From NCBI RefSeq assembly GCF_030689745.1, contig NZ_JAUYGL010000217.1:1-33806 (forward strand): DNA of 33,806 bases, in the 5' to 3' direction. Source of the DNA: Devosia sp. Lineage in GTDB: Bacteria; Pseudomonadota; Alphaproteobacteria; Rhizobiales; Devosiaceae. Each line of letters begins with the position of its first letter. The stretch's first letter is position 1. Positions 8,740-16,984 of this stretch are shown in pieces. The translations under genes were made by a program, and so were the position numbers. The notes under the pieces were generated by a model. It saw only the letters and a list, made by a program, of their open reading frames with translations, had not been told where the DNA came from and ran no database searches.

Positions 8740-10137
8740 CTACGCCGCCACTGCCTCTTTCAGCCGGCCCACCAGCGAATTGGTGCTGGTGCCAACAATC
8801 TCGACCTGATGGATCGAGCCGATCAGCTCGGGGCTGCCCTCGAGGTGCACGGCCTGCAGATAGGGCGAGCGGCCGCCGACCTGGCCTTGCATGCGGCCGG
8901 GGCGTTCGATCAGCACGGGCAGGGTCTTGCCGACGCAGGCGGCATGGAATGCCGTGGTCTGGGCATTGACCAGATCCTGCAGCCGCCACAGCCGTTCATT
9001 CTTGACCGCTTCGGAGATCTGATCGCCCAGATTGGCGCCAGGGGTGCCCGGACGGGTGGAGTATTTGAAGGAATAGGCCGAGGCATAGCCGACATCGGCG
9101 ATGATCTTGAGGGTGGCCTCGAAATCGGCATCGGTCTCGCCGGGGAAGCCAACGATGAAATCGCCCGACAGCGCCATATCGGGTCGCGCCGCCTTGATGC
9201 GGGCAATCACCTCGAGATATTCGGCCGCCGTGTGGCGCCGGTTCATCGCCTTGAGCATGCTGTCGCTGCCGGACTGCACCGGCAGATGCAGGTAGGGCAT
9301 CAGAATATCGAGGTCGCGATGGGCCGCGATCAGCACATCATCCATGTCGCGCGGATGGCTGGTGGTGTAGCGCAGGCGCTCGAGACCATCGATCTCGGCC
9401 AGTAGATAGGCCAGTTCGCCCAGGCTGGTGCTGCCGCCGCTGGGGCCCAGGCCGTGATAGGCGTTGACGTTCTGCCCCAGCAGGGTGATTTCCTTGACCC
9501 CGGCATCGACCAGGCCGCGCGCCTCGGTGATGATCTGGGCGACGGGACGGCTGACTTCGGCGCCGCGGGTATAGGGCACCACGCAAAAACTGCAGAACTT
9601 GTCGCAGCCTTCCTGCACGGTCAAAAACGCGGTCAGGCCGCGCTTGATGGTGATTTCCTTGCGGGCGGCGGGCAGGTGCTCGAACTTGTCTTCCTCGGGG
9701 AAATCGGTATCGACAATGGATTTTCGCAGTGCGGGGTGCAGGTGTCGCTGCGCTTCGGCCCGCGCCAGCATGTCGGGCAATCGGTGATAGGCCTGCGGCC
9801 CGAACACCATATCGACCACGGGGGCGCGCCGGGCGATCTCCTCGCCTTCGGCCTGCGCCACGCAGCCGGCCACCCCGATCAGCATGTCGCCACCCATGGC
9901 GCGGCGCTCATCCTGGAGTTCCTTGAGCCGTCCCAGCTCGGAAAATACCTTCTCGGAAGCCTTCTCGCGAATATGGCAGGTATTGAGCAGGATCAGGTCC
10001 GCCTGGCCCATATCGAGCGTGGTTTCATAGCCGTGCGGCGCCAGCGCATCGCTCATGCGGTCGCTGTCATAGACATTCATCTGACAGCCATAGGTCTTGA
10101 TGAAGAGTTTTTTGCTGTTGGCGCGCGTCTCGGTCAT
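8740..10137 (-). CDS. miaB: tRNA-2-methylthio-N6-dimethylallyladenosine synthase MiaB
   Basis: MiaB is the radical-SAM methylthiotransferase that converts i6A37 to ms2i6A37 in tRNAs reading UNN codons. The 465-residue protein has the UPF0004 domain, with auxiliary cluster cysteines C18 (TYGCQMN), C54 (NTCHIREKA) and C92 (AGCVAQ). The radical-SAM motif is GCDKFCSFC (C178, C182, C185), and a C-terminal TRAM domain covers about 375-440. Length and motif order are normal. The ATG at 10137 has a weak ribosome site. It is the first gene of the minus-strand block that leads to phoH and ybeY. Confidence 0.97.
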   Translation of the reverse strand: MTETRANSKKLFIKTYGCQMNVYDSDRMSDALAPHGYETTLDMGQADLILLNTCHIREKASEKVFSELGRLKELQDERRAMGGDMLIGVAGCVAQAEGEEIARRAPVVDMVFGPQAYHRLPDMLARAEAQRHLHPALRKSIVDTDFPEEDKFEHLPAARKEITIKRGLTAFLTVQEGCDKFCSFCVVPYTRGAEVSRPVAQIITEARGLVDAGVKEITLLGQNVNAYHGLGPSGGSTSLGELAYLLAEIDGLERLRYTTSHPRDMDDVLIAAHRDLDILMPYLHLPVQSGSDSMLKAMNRRHTAAEYLEVIARIKAARPDMALSGDFIVGFPGETDADFEATLKIIADVGYASAYSFKYSTRPGTPGANLGDQISEAVKNERLWRLQDLVNAQTTAFHAACVGKTLPVLIERPGRMQGQVGGRSPYLQAVHLEGSPELIGSIHQVEIVGTSTNSLVGRLKEAVAA

Positions 10138-10233
10138 AGCGGGCTCATACCAGAGGATGCGGTCTTATCAAAGCACCTGCAACCCTTGTGCTGTCTGGCG
10201 TGTTCTATTGTGACCACAGCACGGAGATCTGCC

Positions 10234-10485
10234 ATGACCGATACCCCCCGCAATGACACGACCAATGATGCAACCGACAATGATGCCGCCGGGAAGGACG
10301 TCACACCCAAATCGGACAAGGCTGCCGCGATGAAAGACAACAAGAAGCCCGGCCCGGACGCATCGCCCGTGCAGGTGCGCAATGCCGGCGAAGACGCCCA
10401 GCTTGATACCACCGAAAATTGGGACGAGCAGGATGAAGCGCTCGATGAGAGCTTCCCGGCCAGCGATTCGAGCGCTAAATACTGA
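10234..10485 (+). CDS. Small acidic protein with C-terminal DESFPASD motif
   Basis: An 83-residue hydrophilic, probably disordered protein rich in Asp, Asn, Thr and Lys. The C-terminus reads DEALDESFPASD and continues SSAKY. From memory, variants of this tail (DEALxESFPASDPP) occur at the end of many small alphaproteobacterial proteins of unknown function, so it is a recognisable conserved motif. The ATG at 10234 is preceded by ACGGAG eight bases upstream. It diverges from miaB across 96 bp and precedes a sensor kinase gene by 112 bp. No function can be assigned. Confidence 0.75.
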   Translation: MTDTPRNDTTNDATDNDAAGKDVTPKSDKAAAMKDNKKPGPDASPVQVRNAGEDAQLDTTENWDEQDEALDESFPASDSSAKY

Positions 10486-10597
10486 TCGACCAACCGCGCT
10501 GCCGTGCCGCACACGCTGGTCAGCCAACATCCGCTGATTGTATGACTCATCCCGAGCCATGCGGTCAGATAGACAGGCTCGGCCAGGAAAGTGCGGC

Positions 10598-12310
10598 ATG
10601 ATCAATTCGTCTTCCAACAATGCAGCGCCGCCGCCAGCCGCGCGGTCGGGGCGTGCACCGCAGCGCTCCTTGTCGGTAGCGTTTTATCTGTTTGCGTCGG
10701 CTCTGGTCATCCTCCTGCCGGCGCTGGTGGTGTCTTTGGTCCTGCTCAACCGCAACAACCAGGCCCAGGAACAGGTGGTGCGCGGCCTGACCGATACGAC
10801 GGTGCAGGCGATCGGCCAGTCGGTTGAGCGCGAGATTGCCGGCATGATCACCACCTTGCGCGTTCTCTCCACCAGCGAACTGCTGAACGATGAACTGCTC
10901 AAGGAATTCAATGATCGCTCCGTTACCGCCCTGGCAGGAAGCGGCGCCTATCTGATCGCGCTCAATGACGAGTTTGAGCAGTTGCTCAACACCAGGGTGC
11001 CCTTTGGCACGGCACTGGAACGCACCTCGGACCCCGCCACCGCCGCTCGGGCCCTGGAGCGCAAGACGCCGACAGTGTCCGGCCTGTTCTATGGCCAGAC
11101 CGCCGAGCGCTGGGTGTTCAACGTGTTGCTGCCCATCGCCGATAATGACCAGGTTTCCCTGCTGGCGTTGACGCAGGATGCGCGCAATATGGCGCGAGCC
11201 CTGCAGACAAGGCAATTGCCCACCGGCTGGCAGGCAGCACTGGTCGACAATGCCAATCTGGTGATTGCCGCCACGCCGGATGCCGGTTTTAAGACCGGCA
11301 ATGTGCTGCCCATGCGCCAGCAGCTGGATCAGGCCCCCGAGGAATGGCGGCGCGAACCCTTTAACGGGCAGCAGGTGGTCACCGCCGAGTGGCGTTCGGG
11401 CCTGTCGGGATGGCGTGTGATTGCCTGGGCGTCCAGCGAGGCGGTGGACCGGCCGCTGGGCGACGCCCTGCTGTGGCTGGCGGCCTGGGGCGTGATCATC
11501 GTCGTGGCGGCGGGCCTGCTGGCCTTCCTGATTGCCCAGCGCATCGGTCTGTCGGTGCGCGGCCTGCGCCGCGATGCCCAGCGGCTGGGGCGGGGCGAGC
11601 ATGTGGCGGCCAAGCCCTATCCGGTCGCCGAGATCGCCGAAGTGTCGCGCGCGCTGGCCGATGCGTCGACGGCCCGCCAGGCCGCCGATCGCGAAGTGCG
11701 GTTCCTGATGCGCGAAGTGGCGCACCGCTCCAAGAACCAGATGACGGTGATTGCGGCGATGGCCCGGCAGACGGCGCGGGGCGCCGAGGATGTGCCGAGC
11801 TATGTGCAGGCATTCGAGCGGCGGATTCTGGGGCTGGCCCGCTCCACCGATCTGTTGCTCACCCATGGCCGGGCCGGGGTAGCCCTGCGCGAACTGGTCG
11901 AAAGCCAGATCGCCCCGTTCAGTCCGCCCGATTCCAGCCGCGTCAGCATTACCGGGCCGGCGGTGCGGCTCAACATGCAGGCGGCCCAGATCCTGGGCAT
12001 GGCCGTGCATGAGCTATCGACCAATGCCGTCAAATATGGCGCCTTTGGCGAAGACGGCGGCACGCTGGCCGTCAGCTGGACAGTGGTGGATGACCGGCTG
12101 GATTTTGTCTGGCGCGAGACGGTACCCCGGGTCCTGCCCGGTTCCAAGCGTGTCGGATTTGGCACCACCGTGCTCAAATCCATGGTCGGCCATTCCCTGG
12201 GCGCCGAGGTCGAGTGCCTGCCCCACCCGACCGGCATGGAATGGCGCTTTGCCATTCCGCTGCACGCCATTGATCCTGAACAGGCGCCAGCGGAGGCGGC
12301 GGGCGAATAA
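10598..12310 (+). CDS. Membrane sensor histidine kinase, HWE family
   Basis: A 570-residue two-pass sensor kinase. Membrane segments at about 26-48 and 290-312 enclose a periplasmic sensing region of about 240 residues that resembles a Cache-type domain, followed by a HAMP-like linker. The kinase core has the H-box AHRSKN with phospho-acceptor His376, an N-box with an extra His ([14 protein letters not shown], His471, Asn476) and W505-R-E507. The His in the N-box and the WxE motif define the HWE family, common in alphaproteobacterial light, stress and general-stress signalling. The ATG at 10598 has AGGAAA seven bases upstream; the earlier start at 10538 has no good ribosome site. No response regulator is adjacent, so it is an orphan. 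Confidence 0.9.
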   Translation: MINSSSNNAAPPPAARSGRAPQRSLSVAFYLFASALVILLPALVVSLVLLNRNNQAQEQVVRGLTDTTVQAIGQSVEREIAGMITTLRVLSTSELLNDELLKEFNDRSVTALAGSGAYLIALNDEFEQLLNTRVPFGTALERTSDPATAARALERKTPTVSGLFYGQTAERWVFNVLLPIADNDQVSLLALTQDARNMARALQTRQLPTGWQAALVDNANLVIAATPDAGFKTGNVLPMRQQLDQAPEEWRREPFNGQQVVTAEWRSGLSGWRVIAWASSEAVDRPLGDALLWLAAWGVIIVVAAGLLAFLIAQRIGLSVRGLRRDAQRLGRGEHVAAKPYPVAEIAEVSRALADASTARQAADREVRFLMREVAHRSKNQMTVIAAMARQTARGAEDVPSYVQAFERRILGLARSTDLLLTHGRAGVALRELVESQIAPFSPPDSSRVSITGPAVRLNMQAAQILGMAVHELSTNAVKYGAFGEDGGTLAVSWTVVDDRLDFVWRETVPRVLPGSKRVGFGTTVLKSMVGHSLGAEVECLPHPTGMEWRFAIPLHAIDPEQAPAEAAGE

Positions 12311-12397
12311 TTCTGGCGTTGCAGCGCCGTTTGCACTATAGCACGCCTGTCTCTGGCCTATGGGTCGGCGGCATTCATGGCCCCTCCTGGACGACAT

Positions 12398-12441
12398 CCC
12401 GGCCGGGGCGACCGCAATCCTCCTTTGAAAGGATCTATCCG
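12398..12441 (+). promoter_or_regulatory. Candidate rpsO leader with ribosome-site hairpin
   Basis: The rpsO ribosome site GAAAGGA (12427-12433) can pair with TCCTTT directly before it (12421-12426), leaving G12427 unpaired in a perfect TCCTTT-G-AAAGGA element. A 10-bp palindrome, CCCGGCCGGG, lies just upstream (12398-12407). S15 is known to repress its own mRNA through leader RNAs in several phyla, including alphaproteobacteria. Assigning this leader to that class is inference. Confidence 0.4.
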
Positions 12442-12711
12442 ATGTCGATCACTGCTGAGCGCAAAACCGCGCTGATTCAGGAATATGCCACCACACCAAA
12501 CGACACCGGCTCGCCGGAAGTTCAGGTGGCAATCCTGTCCGAGCGCATTGCCAACCTCACCGAGCACTTCAAGGGCCATGGCAAGGATAACCATTCCCGC
12601 CGCGGCCTGCTCAAGCTGGTTTCGACCCGTCGCAGCCTTCTCGACTATGTCAAGAAGGTCGACGACAACCGTTACAAGACCTTGATCGAAAAGCTCGGCC
12701 TGCGCCGCTAG
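12442..12711 (+). CDS. rpsO: 30S ribosomal protein S15
   Basis: An 89-residue protein with the complete S15 pattern: [54 protein letters not shown] and a C-terminal KLGLRR. S15 binds the 16S central domain early in 30S assembly. The ATG at 12442 follows GAAAGGA with eight bases of spacing. It precedes pnp, the usual order, but the usual upstream truB and rbfA are not present; a sensor kinase gene lies upstream instead. Confidence 0.98.
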   Translation: MSITAERKTALIQEYATTPNDTGSPEVQVAILSERIANLTEHFKGHGKDNHSRRGLLKLVSTRRSLLDYVKKVDDNRYKTLIEKLGLRR

Positions 12712-13086
12712 GCGCGCCAGTACAATTGCGGGTGCGGGGACAATCTCCGCATTCGCCCTCGTGGTATCCGTCTGCCGTGTTTCGATAGGGCGGGATATGA
12801 CGAAAGCGTAGACCGGCGAATGCCGGAGCATGGCAGGATTACTGGCCGCTCCCCGCCTCACGCTCGCAAAATCAGTGCCTGATTTTGAACTCGTGGGGCC
12901 CCGGAAATTTCCGGGAGCTGCTTGTTGTCTTGCCCATGTTTCGTCTTTGCCAGATGCAAACAGCGCCTGATTTTGAGCCCGGGTCACACATGGGGTGGGA
13001 CTGCGGGTGCGGGTGCACCGAATGAGTTCGCGGGATGACCTACGCCCCTGCGTTACCGCTCAGACGGCAGAAATGGAAAACAAGAC
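12712..13086 (+). other. Structured non-coding spacer / pnp leader
   Basis: I find no convincing gene in these 375 bases. It holds TGCGGGTGCGGG twice (12727-12738 and 13002-13013). A possible three-way junction is formed by TCTGCC 12771-12776 with GGCAGG 12832-12837, TTTCG 12780-12784 with CGAAA 12801-12805, and CCGGC 12813-12817 with GCCGG 12822-12826. A 9-bp hairpin with a TGC loop lies at 12867-12887, and a 16-bp palindrome CCCGGAAATTTCCGGG at 12900-12915. The element CAGYGCCTGATTTTGARCYC appears twice (12873 and 12961). PNPase often controls its own leader RNA, so part of this may be regulatory. Confidence 0.5.
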
Positions 13087-15216
13087 ATGACAATCAATTT
13101 TGACCACCACAAGGTCGAGCTCAACTGGGGCGGTCAGCCCCTGACGCTCGAGACCGGCAAGATGGCCCGCCAGGCCGATGGCGCTGTGCTCGCCACCCTG
13201 GGTGAAACCGTGCTGCTGGCCACCGTTGTCAGCGCCAAGACCGCCAAGCCCGGCATCGACTTCTTCCCGCTGACCGTGAACTACCAGGAAAAGTATTTTG
13301 CGGCCGGCAAGATTCCTGGCGGCTATTTCAAGCGTGAAGGTCGTCCGACCGAGAACGAGACGCTGACCAGCCGCCTGATCGACCGTCCGATCCGCCCGCT
13401 CTTCCCGGCCGGCTACAAGCATGAGACCCAGGTGGTCATCACCGTGCTGCAGCACGATATGGAAAACAATCCGGACGTGCTGGCCCTGGTTGCCGCTTCG
13501 GCAGCCCTGACCATTTCCGGCGTGCCCTTCATGGGCCCGATCGGCGCGGCGCGCGTCGGCTATGTGAACGGCGAATATGTGCTCAACCTGGCGGTTGATC
13601 GCCGCAGCGAGTCCAAGCTCGATCTGGTCATGGCCGGCACCGAAGACGCCGTGCTGATGGTGGAATCGGAAGCCAAGGAGCTCAGCGAGGAAATCATGCT
13701 GGGCGCCGTGATGTTCGGTCACGCCGAGAGCCGCAAGGTGATCCAGGCCATCATCAAGCTGGCCGAACTGGCTGCCAAGGATGCCCGCGATTTCGAACCG
13801 CATGACACCTCGGCCATCGAAGCCGAGATGCTGGGCGTGATCGAAGCCGATCTGCGCACTGCCTACAAGCAGACCAAGAAGGAAGAGCGCTACGCTGCCG
13901 TGGACGCCGTCAAGGCGACGGCCAAGGCGCATTTCGCTGCCCGCGTTGAAGCCGGCGAAATCTCGGCTGAAGATGTTGGCGCCGTGTTCAAGGCGCTGCA
14001 GGCCAAGGTGGTGCGCTGGAACGTGCTCGACACCGGGCTGCGCATCGATGGTCGCGATCTGAGCACCGTGCGTCCGATTGTTTCGGAAGTCGGCATTCTG
14101 CCGCGTACCCATGGTTCGGCCATCTTCACCCGTGGCGAAACCCAGGCGCTGGTTGTGGCCACGCTGGGCACGGGCGATGACGAGCAGTACATCGACAGCC
14201 TTGAAGGCACCTACAAGCAGAACTTCCTGCTGCACTACAACTTCCCTCCATACTCGGTGGGTGAAGCTGGGCGCATGGGGTCCCCGGGCCGTCGCGAAAT
14301 CGGCCATGGCAAGCTGGCCTGGCGCGCGATCAACCCGATCCGTCCATCGGCTGAAGAGTTCCCCTACACGATCCGTGTCGTGTCCGAGATCACCGAATCG
14401 AACGGCTCGTCCTCGATGGCAACCGTGTGCGGCACCTCGCTGGCACTGATGGATGCCGGTGTGCCACTGGCCCGTCCAGTGGCCGGCATTGCCATGGGTC
14501 TGATCCTGGAAGGCGAAAAGTTCGCCGTGCTCAGCGACATTCTGGGTGATGACGATCATCTGGGCGACATGGACTTCAAGGTGGCGGGTACCGAAGAGGG
14601 CGTCACCAGCCTGCAGATGGACATCAAGATCGCCGGCATCACCGAGGAGATCATGAAGATCGCCCTCGAGCAGGCCAAGGGCGGCCGTATCCACATCCTG
14701 GGCGAAATGGCCAAGGCCATCACCGCGTCCCGTTCGGAAGTGGGCGAGTTCGCACCGCGCATCGAGACCATGAAGATCCCGACCGACAAGATTCGTGAAG
14801 TGATCGGCACCGGCGGCAAGGTGATCCGCGAGATCGTCGAAAAGACCGGCGCCAAGATCAACATCGAAGACGATGGCACGATCAAGATCGCCTCCTCGGA
14901 CGGCGCCGCGATTGAAGCGGCGATCAAGTGGATCCGCTCGATCACCGACGAAGCCGAAGTTGGCGCCATCTATCAGGGCACCGTGGTCAAGACCGCCGAT
15001 TTCGGCGCGTTCGTGAACTTCTTCGGCGCCAAGGATGGTCTGGTCCATATCAGCCAGCTGGCCGAACAGCGCGTTGCCAAGACCACCGATGTGGTCAAGG
15101 AAGGCGACAAGGTCTGGGTCAAGCTGCTGGGCTTTGACGAGCGCGGCAAGGTTCGCCTGTCGATGAAGATCGTCGATCAGGCGACCGGCAAGGAGGTCGA
15201 AGCTGCCGCCGAATAG
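13087..15216 (+). CDS. pnp: Polyribonucleotide nucleotidyltransferase (PNPase)
   Basis: PNPase is the phosphorolytic 3'-5' exoribonuclease of the RNA degradosome. The 709-residue protein has two RNase PH domains, the second with the conserved [16 protein letters not shown] loop, a KH domain with the loop GTGG at 574-577 (VIGTGGKVI) and a C-terminal S1 domain from about 626 ([15 protein letters not shown]). Length and order are normal. The ATG at 13087 has GGAA upstream. It follows rpsO, as in most proteobacteria, and ends in its own terminator. Its 375-base leader may carry autoregulatory structure. Confidence 0.98.
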   Translation: MTINFDHHKVELNWGGQPLTLETGKMARQADGAVLATLGETVLLATVVSAKTAKPGIDFFPLTVNYQEKYFAAGKIPGGYFKREGRPTENETLTSRLIDRPIRPLFPAGYKHETQVVITVLQHDMENNPDVLALVAASAALTISGVPFMGPIGAARVGYVNGEYVLNLAVDRRSESKLDLVMAGTEDAVLMVESEAKELSEEIMLGAVMFGHAESRKVIQAIIKLAELAAKDARDFEPHDTSAIEAEMLGVIEADLRTAYKQTKKEERYAAVDAVKATAKAHFAARVEAGEISAEDVGAVFKALQAKVVRWNVLDTGLRIDGRDLSTVRPIVSEVGILPRTHGSAIFTRGETQALVVATLGTGDDEQYIDSLEGTYKQNFLLHYNFPPYSVGEAGRMGSPGRREIGHGKLAWRAINPIRPSAEEFPYTIRVVSEITESNGSSSMATVCGTSLALMDAGVPLARPVAGIAMGLILEGEKFAVLSDILGDDDHLGDMDFKVAGTEEGVTSLQMDIKIAGITEEIMKIALEQAKGGRIHILGEMAKAITASRSEVGEFAPRIETMKIPTDKIREVIGTGGKVIREIVEKTGAKINIEDDGTIKIASSDGAAIEAAIKWIRSITDEAEVGAIYQGTVVKTADFGAFVNFFGAKDGLVHISQLAEQRVAKTTDVVKEGDKVWVKLLGFDERGKVRLSMKIVDQATGKEVEAAAE

Positions 15217-15238
15217 GCGAGGCTTCTGACAAACAGAC

Positions 15239-15265
15239 AGGCCCGCAGCAATGCGGGCCTTTTTT
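15239..15265 (+). terminator. Rho-independent terminator of pnp
   Basis: A 9-bp perfect stem, AGGCCCGCA (15239-15247) with TGCGGGCCT (15252-15260), closes on the loop GCAA and is followed by a T-run to 15265. It lies 22 bases after the pnp stop codon. Confidence 0.93.
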
Positions 15266-15311
15266 GTGTGATCGCGCTGCAACACAGCCCCGATCCATCA
15301 CTTTGACGAGA

Positions 15312-15336
15312 GGAACCCCTTGCTATGCGAGGCGTT
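15312..15336 (+). promoter_or_regulatory. Candidate EcfG (general stress sigma factor) promoter
   Basis: GGAAC (15312-15316), a 16-base spacer and CGTT (15333-15336) match the GGAAC-N16/17-CGTT consensus recognised by EcfG-type sigma factors of alphaproteobacteria. It is intergenic and about 100 bases upstream of the transpeptidase start in the same orientation. The match is exact but short, so a chance occurrence is possible. Confidence 0.55.
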
Positions 15337-15434
15337 GGTGCAGTGAGGCATTCATGCACTAGCGAAGCCAGTGCTATCGGCTTAGGTGCTTGATCTCGCC
15401 GAGTTATTCGGTCCGTCCAGTTTAGGGTATTATT

Positions 15435-16085
15435 TTGCTCTCTCGTCGTTTGTTTATGATTGGCCTGTCGGCCACGGCTTTGGCCGCCTGCTCCAGTACC
15501 CGCACGCCAGTGGTGAGCGAGCCGCAAATCAATCCCTATTATCTGGCGATGTATGGCGCCGACTACAGCGGGAAGTTCCCGGTGGAGGCCACCGATCTGC
15601 GCCGGGTTGATCCCATGTACTGGCGCCAGGAAGTGCCCTATGTCACCAGCGAGCGCTCTGGCACGCTGATTGTCGATACCCCGTCCCGTTTCCTCTATCT
15701 GGTACTGGGCGGCGGTCGTGCGCTGCGCTACGGCATTGGCGTGGGCAAGACCGAGGCACTGGTGTTCCGCGGCACGGCCAGCATTGGCCGCAAGGCGGAA
15801 TGGCCGCGCTGGACACCCACCCAGTCGATGATCAAGCGCGAGCCCGATCGCTACGGCCCCTATGCTGGTGGCATGGAGGGCGGGCCAACCAATCCGTTGG
15901 GCCCGCGGGCGCTGTATCTGTACAAGAATGGCCGTGACACGCTGTTCCGCATTCACGGCACCACCGAGCCCTATACCATTGGCACCAATGTTTCGTCGGG
16001 CTGCATCCGCTTGATGAATCAGGACATTATTGATCTTTACGGTCGTGTACCCACCGGCGCCAAGGTGGTGGTGATCAACGGCTAG
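15435..16085 (+). CDS. L,D-transpeptidase (YkuD), Tat-type lipoprotein
   Basis: A 216-residue L,D-transpeptidase that would form 3-3 peptidoglycan cross-links or attach proteins to the wall. The YkuD domain (about 75-215) has the catalytic motif HGTTEPYTIG and SSGCIRL, with His174 and Cys190. The N-terminus SRRLFMIGLSATALAAC combines a twin-arginine motif (Arg4-Arg5) with a lipobox LAAC (Cys19). The start TTG at 15435 is chosen because it includes the RR motif and has AGGG seven bases upstream; the ATG at 15456 would leave a signal without positive charge. An EcfG-like promoter lies upstream, so stress control is plausible. Confidence 0.92.
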   Translation: MLSRRLFMIGLSATALAACSSTRTPVVSEPQINPYYLAMYGADYSGKFPVEATDLRRVDPMYWRQEVPYVTSERSGTLIVDTPSRFLYLVLGGGRALRYGIGVGKTEALVFRGTASIGRKAEWPRWTPTQSMIKREPDRYGPYAGGMEGGPTNPLGPRALYLYKNGRDTLFRIHGTTEPYTIGTNVSSGCIRLMNQDIIDLYGRVPTGAKVVVING

Positions 16086-16097
16086 AATATTGCATGG

Positions 16098-16147
16098 GTC
16101 GCGTTTTCAAACCGCAGGAGTGCAACCACTTCTGCTCAAAACGCTCC
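16098..16147. repeat. Palindromic intergenic repeat / structured RNA element
   Basis: Outer arms GCGTTTT (16101-16107) and AAAACGC (16138-16144) enclose a 9-bp stem with one G-T wobble, GCAGGAGTG (16114-16122) with CACTTCTGC (16127-16135), closed by the loop CAAC. On the minus strand it reads GAGCGTTTTGAG, AAGTGG and GAAAACGCGACC. These signatures are shared by a common Hyphomicrobiales dispersed repeat, and the AAGTGG core also occurs in the element at 84-132. Another hairpin, GGCCC-TGACC-GGGCC (16149-16163), follows directly. Confidence 0.55.
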
Positions 16148-16258
16148 AGGCCCTGACCGGGCCAATGCCGCGGCAGCGGGTCGTCTTGCTTCGGATTCCG
16201 TAGTCACCGAAGTGAAATTCACTGCTGTCGCGACACTGGCCCGGCATATGACCATAGA

Positions 16259-16292
16259 AAAAAGCCCCGCGGCGCGCGCCACGGGGCTTTTT
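16259..16292. terminator. Bidirectional terminator between the transpeptidase gene and nfuA
   Basis: AAAAAGCCCCG (16259-16269) and CGGGGCTTTTT (16282-16292) are perfect complements around a 12-base GC-rich loop. A and T flanks make it active in both directions. It lies between convergent genes, 24 bases from the nfuA stop and about 174 bases from the transpeptidase stop. Confidence 0.88.
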
Positions 16293-16315
16293 GTATGGGT
16301 CGGCAATGGGGAAGT

Positions 16316-16882
16316 TCAGACCTGCTGCACCGATTCAACGCCAGGCACGAAGTGCCGGAGCAGATTTTCGATGCCGCTTTTCAGCGTGGCGCTGGATGAG
16401 GGGCAGCCCGAACAGGCGCCCTGCATATGCAGGAAGACGGTGCCTTCCTTGAAGCCCTTGAAGATGATGTCGCCGCCATCCATGGCCACGGCGGGGCGCA
16501 CGCGAGTGGCCAGCAATTCCTTGATCACTTCCACGGTTTCGCTGTCGGCCTGCTCGAAGAACTCATCGACCTCGTCGTGATTGGCCACTTCAACGCCGCC
16601 TTCGACGATCACCGGCTTGCCCGAGAGGAAGTGGTCCATGATGACGCCCAGAATTGCCGGCTTGATATGGGCCCAATTGGTGTCATCCTTGGTCACCGAG
16701 ATGAAGTCGGCCCCCAGGAACACCCCGGTCACCCCGGAAATGGCAAACAGCCCGGTGGCCAGGGGCGAATTGGCCGACGCCTCAACGCTGCGGAAGTCGC
16801 GCGGTTCACCAACCAGCACGTCACGCCCGGGCAGGAATTTTAGAGTCGATGGGTTGGGCGTGGCTTCGGTCTGGATGAACAT
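16316..16882 (-). CDS. nfuA: Fe-S cluster assembly / carrier protein NfuA (NifU family)
   Basis: NfuA receives and delivers [4Fe-4S] clusters. The 188-residue protein has an N-terminal Nfu_N domain (about 1-88; MFIQTEATPNPSTLKF) and a C-terminal NifU thioredoxin-like domain (about 115-185) with the cluster ligand pair CSGC (Cys157 and Cys160). Length is standard for alphaproteobacterial NfuA. The ATG at 16882 has GAGG seven bases upstream. It is the last gene of the conserved glnD-murJ-trpS-usp-nfuA neighbourhood but has its own promoter, which overlaps an Irr-like operator, suggesting control by iron or haem status. Confidence 0.95.
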   Translation of the reverse strand: MFIQTEATPNPSTLKFLPGRDVLVGEPRDFRSVEASANSPLATGLFAISGVTGVFLGADFISVTKDDTNWAHIKPAILGVIMDHFLSGKPVIVEGGVEVANHDEVDEFFEQADSETVEVIKELLATRVRPAVAMDGGDIIFKGFKEGTVFLHMQGACSGCPSSSATLKSGIENLLRHFVPGVESVQQV

Positions 16883-16903
16883 CGGAGTGCCTCGAAAAAT
16901 GCA

Positions 16904-16945
16904 ATTAGAACGTTTCTAAAATAGCCCTTTGCGGGCCAGTTGCAA
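16904..16945 (-). promoter_or_regulatory. nfuA promoter with candidate Irr (ICE) operator
   Basis: On the minus strand TTGCAA (16945-16940), a 16-base spacer and TATTTT (16923-16918) form a plausible sigma-70 promoter. Overlapping the -10 and running downstream is the palindrome TTAGAA-CGT-TTCTAA (16905-16919). With its flanking bases it resembles the iron control element (TTTAGAA-N3-TTCTAAA type) bound by Irr in rhizobia and relatives. The consensus is quoted from memory. The position over the -10 suits repression. Confidence 0.6.
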
Positions 16946-16984
16946 GGCCATTATGCGCGGGGCAGGGGTGCAGGGTGTGACCGA

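Noticed and set aside
12311..12397. TATAGC as a -10 box for rpsO (around 12338)
   Set aside because: No -35 at suitable spacing; the TTGCAG upstream is only 12 bases away.
13060..15285. A 741-codon open frame on the minus strand opposite pnp
   Set aside because: It mirrors the pnp codons; its composition is His/Gly/Asp-rich with no domain, and pnp on the other strand is unmistakable. Long antisense frames are expected at this GC content.
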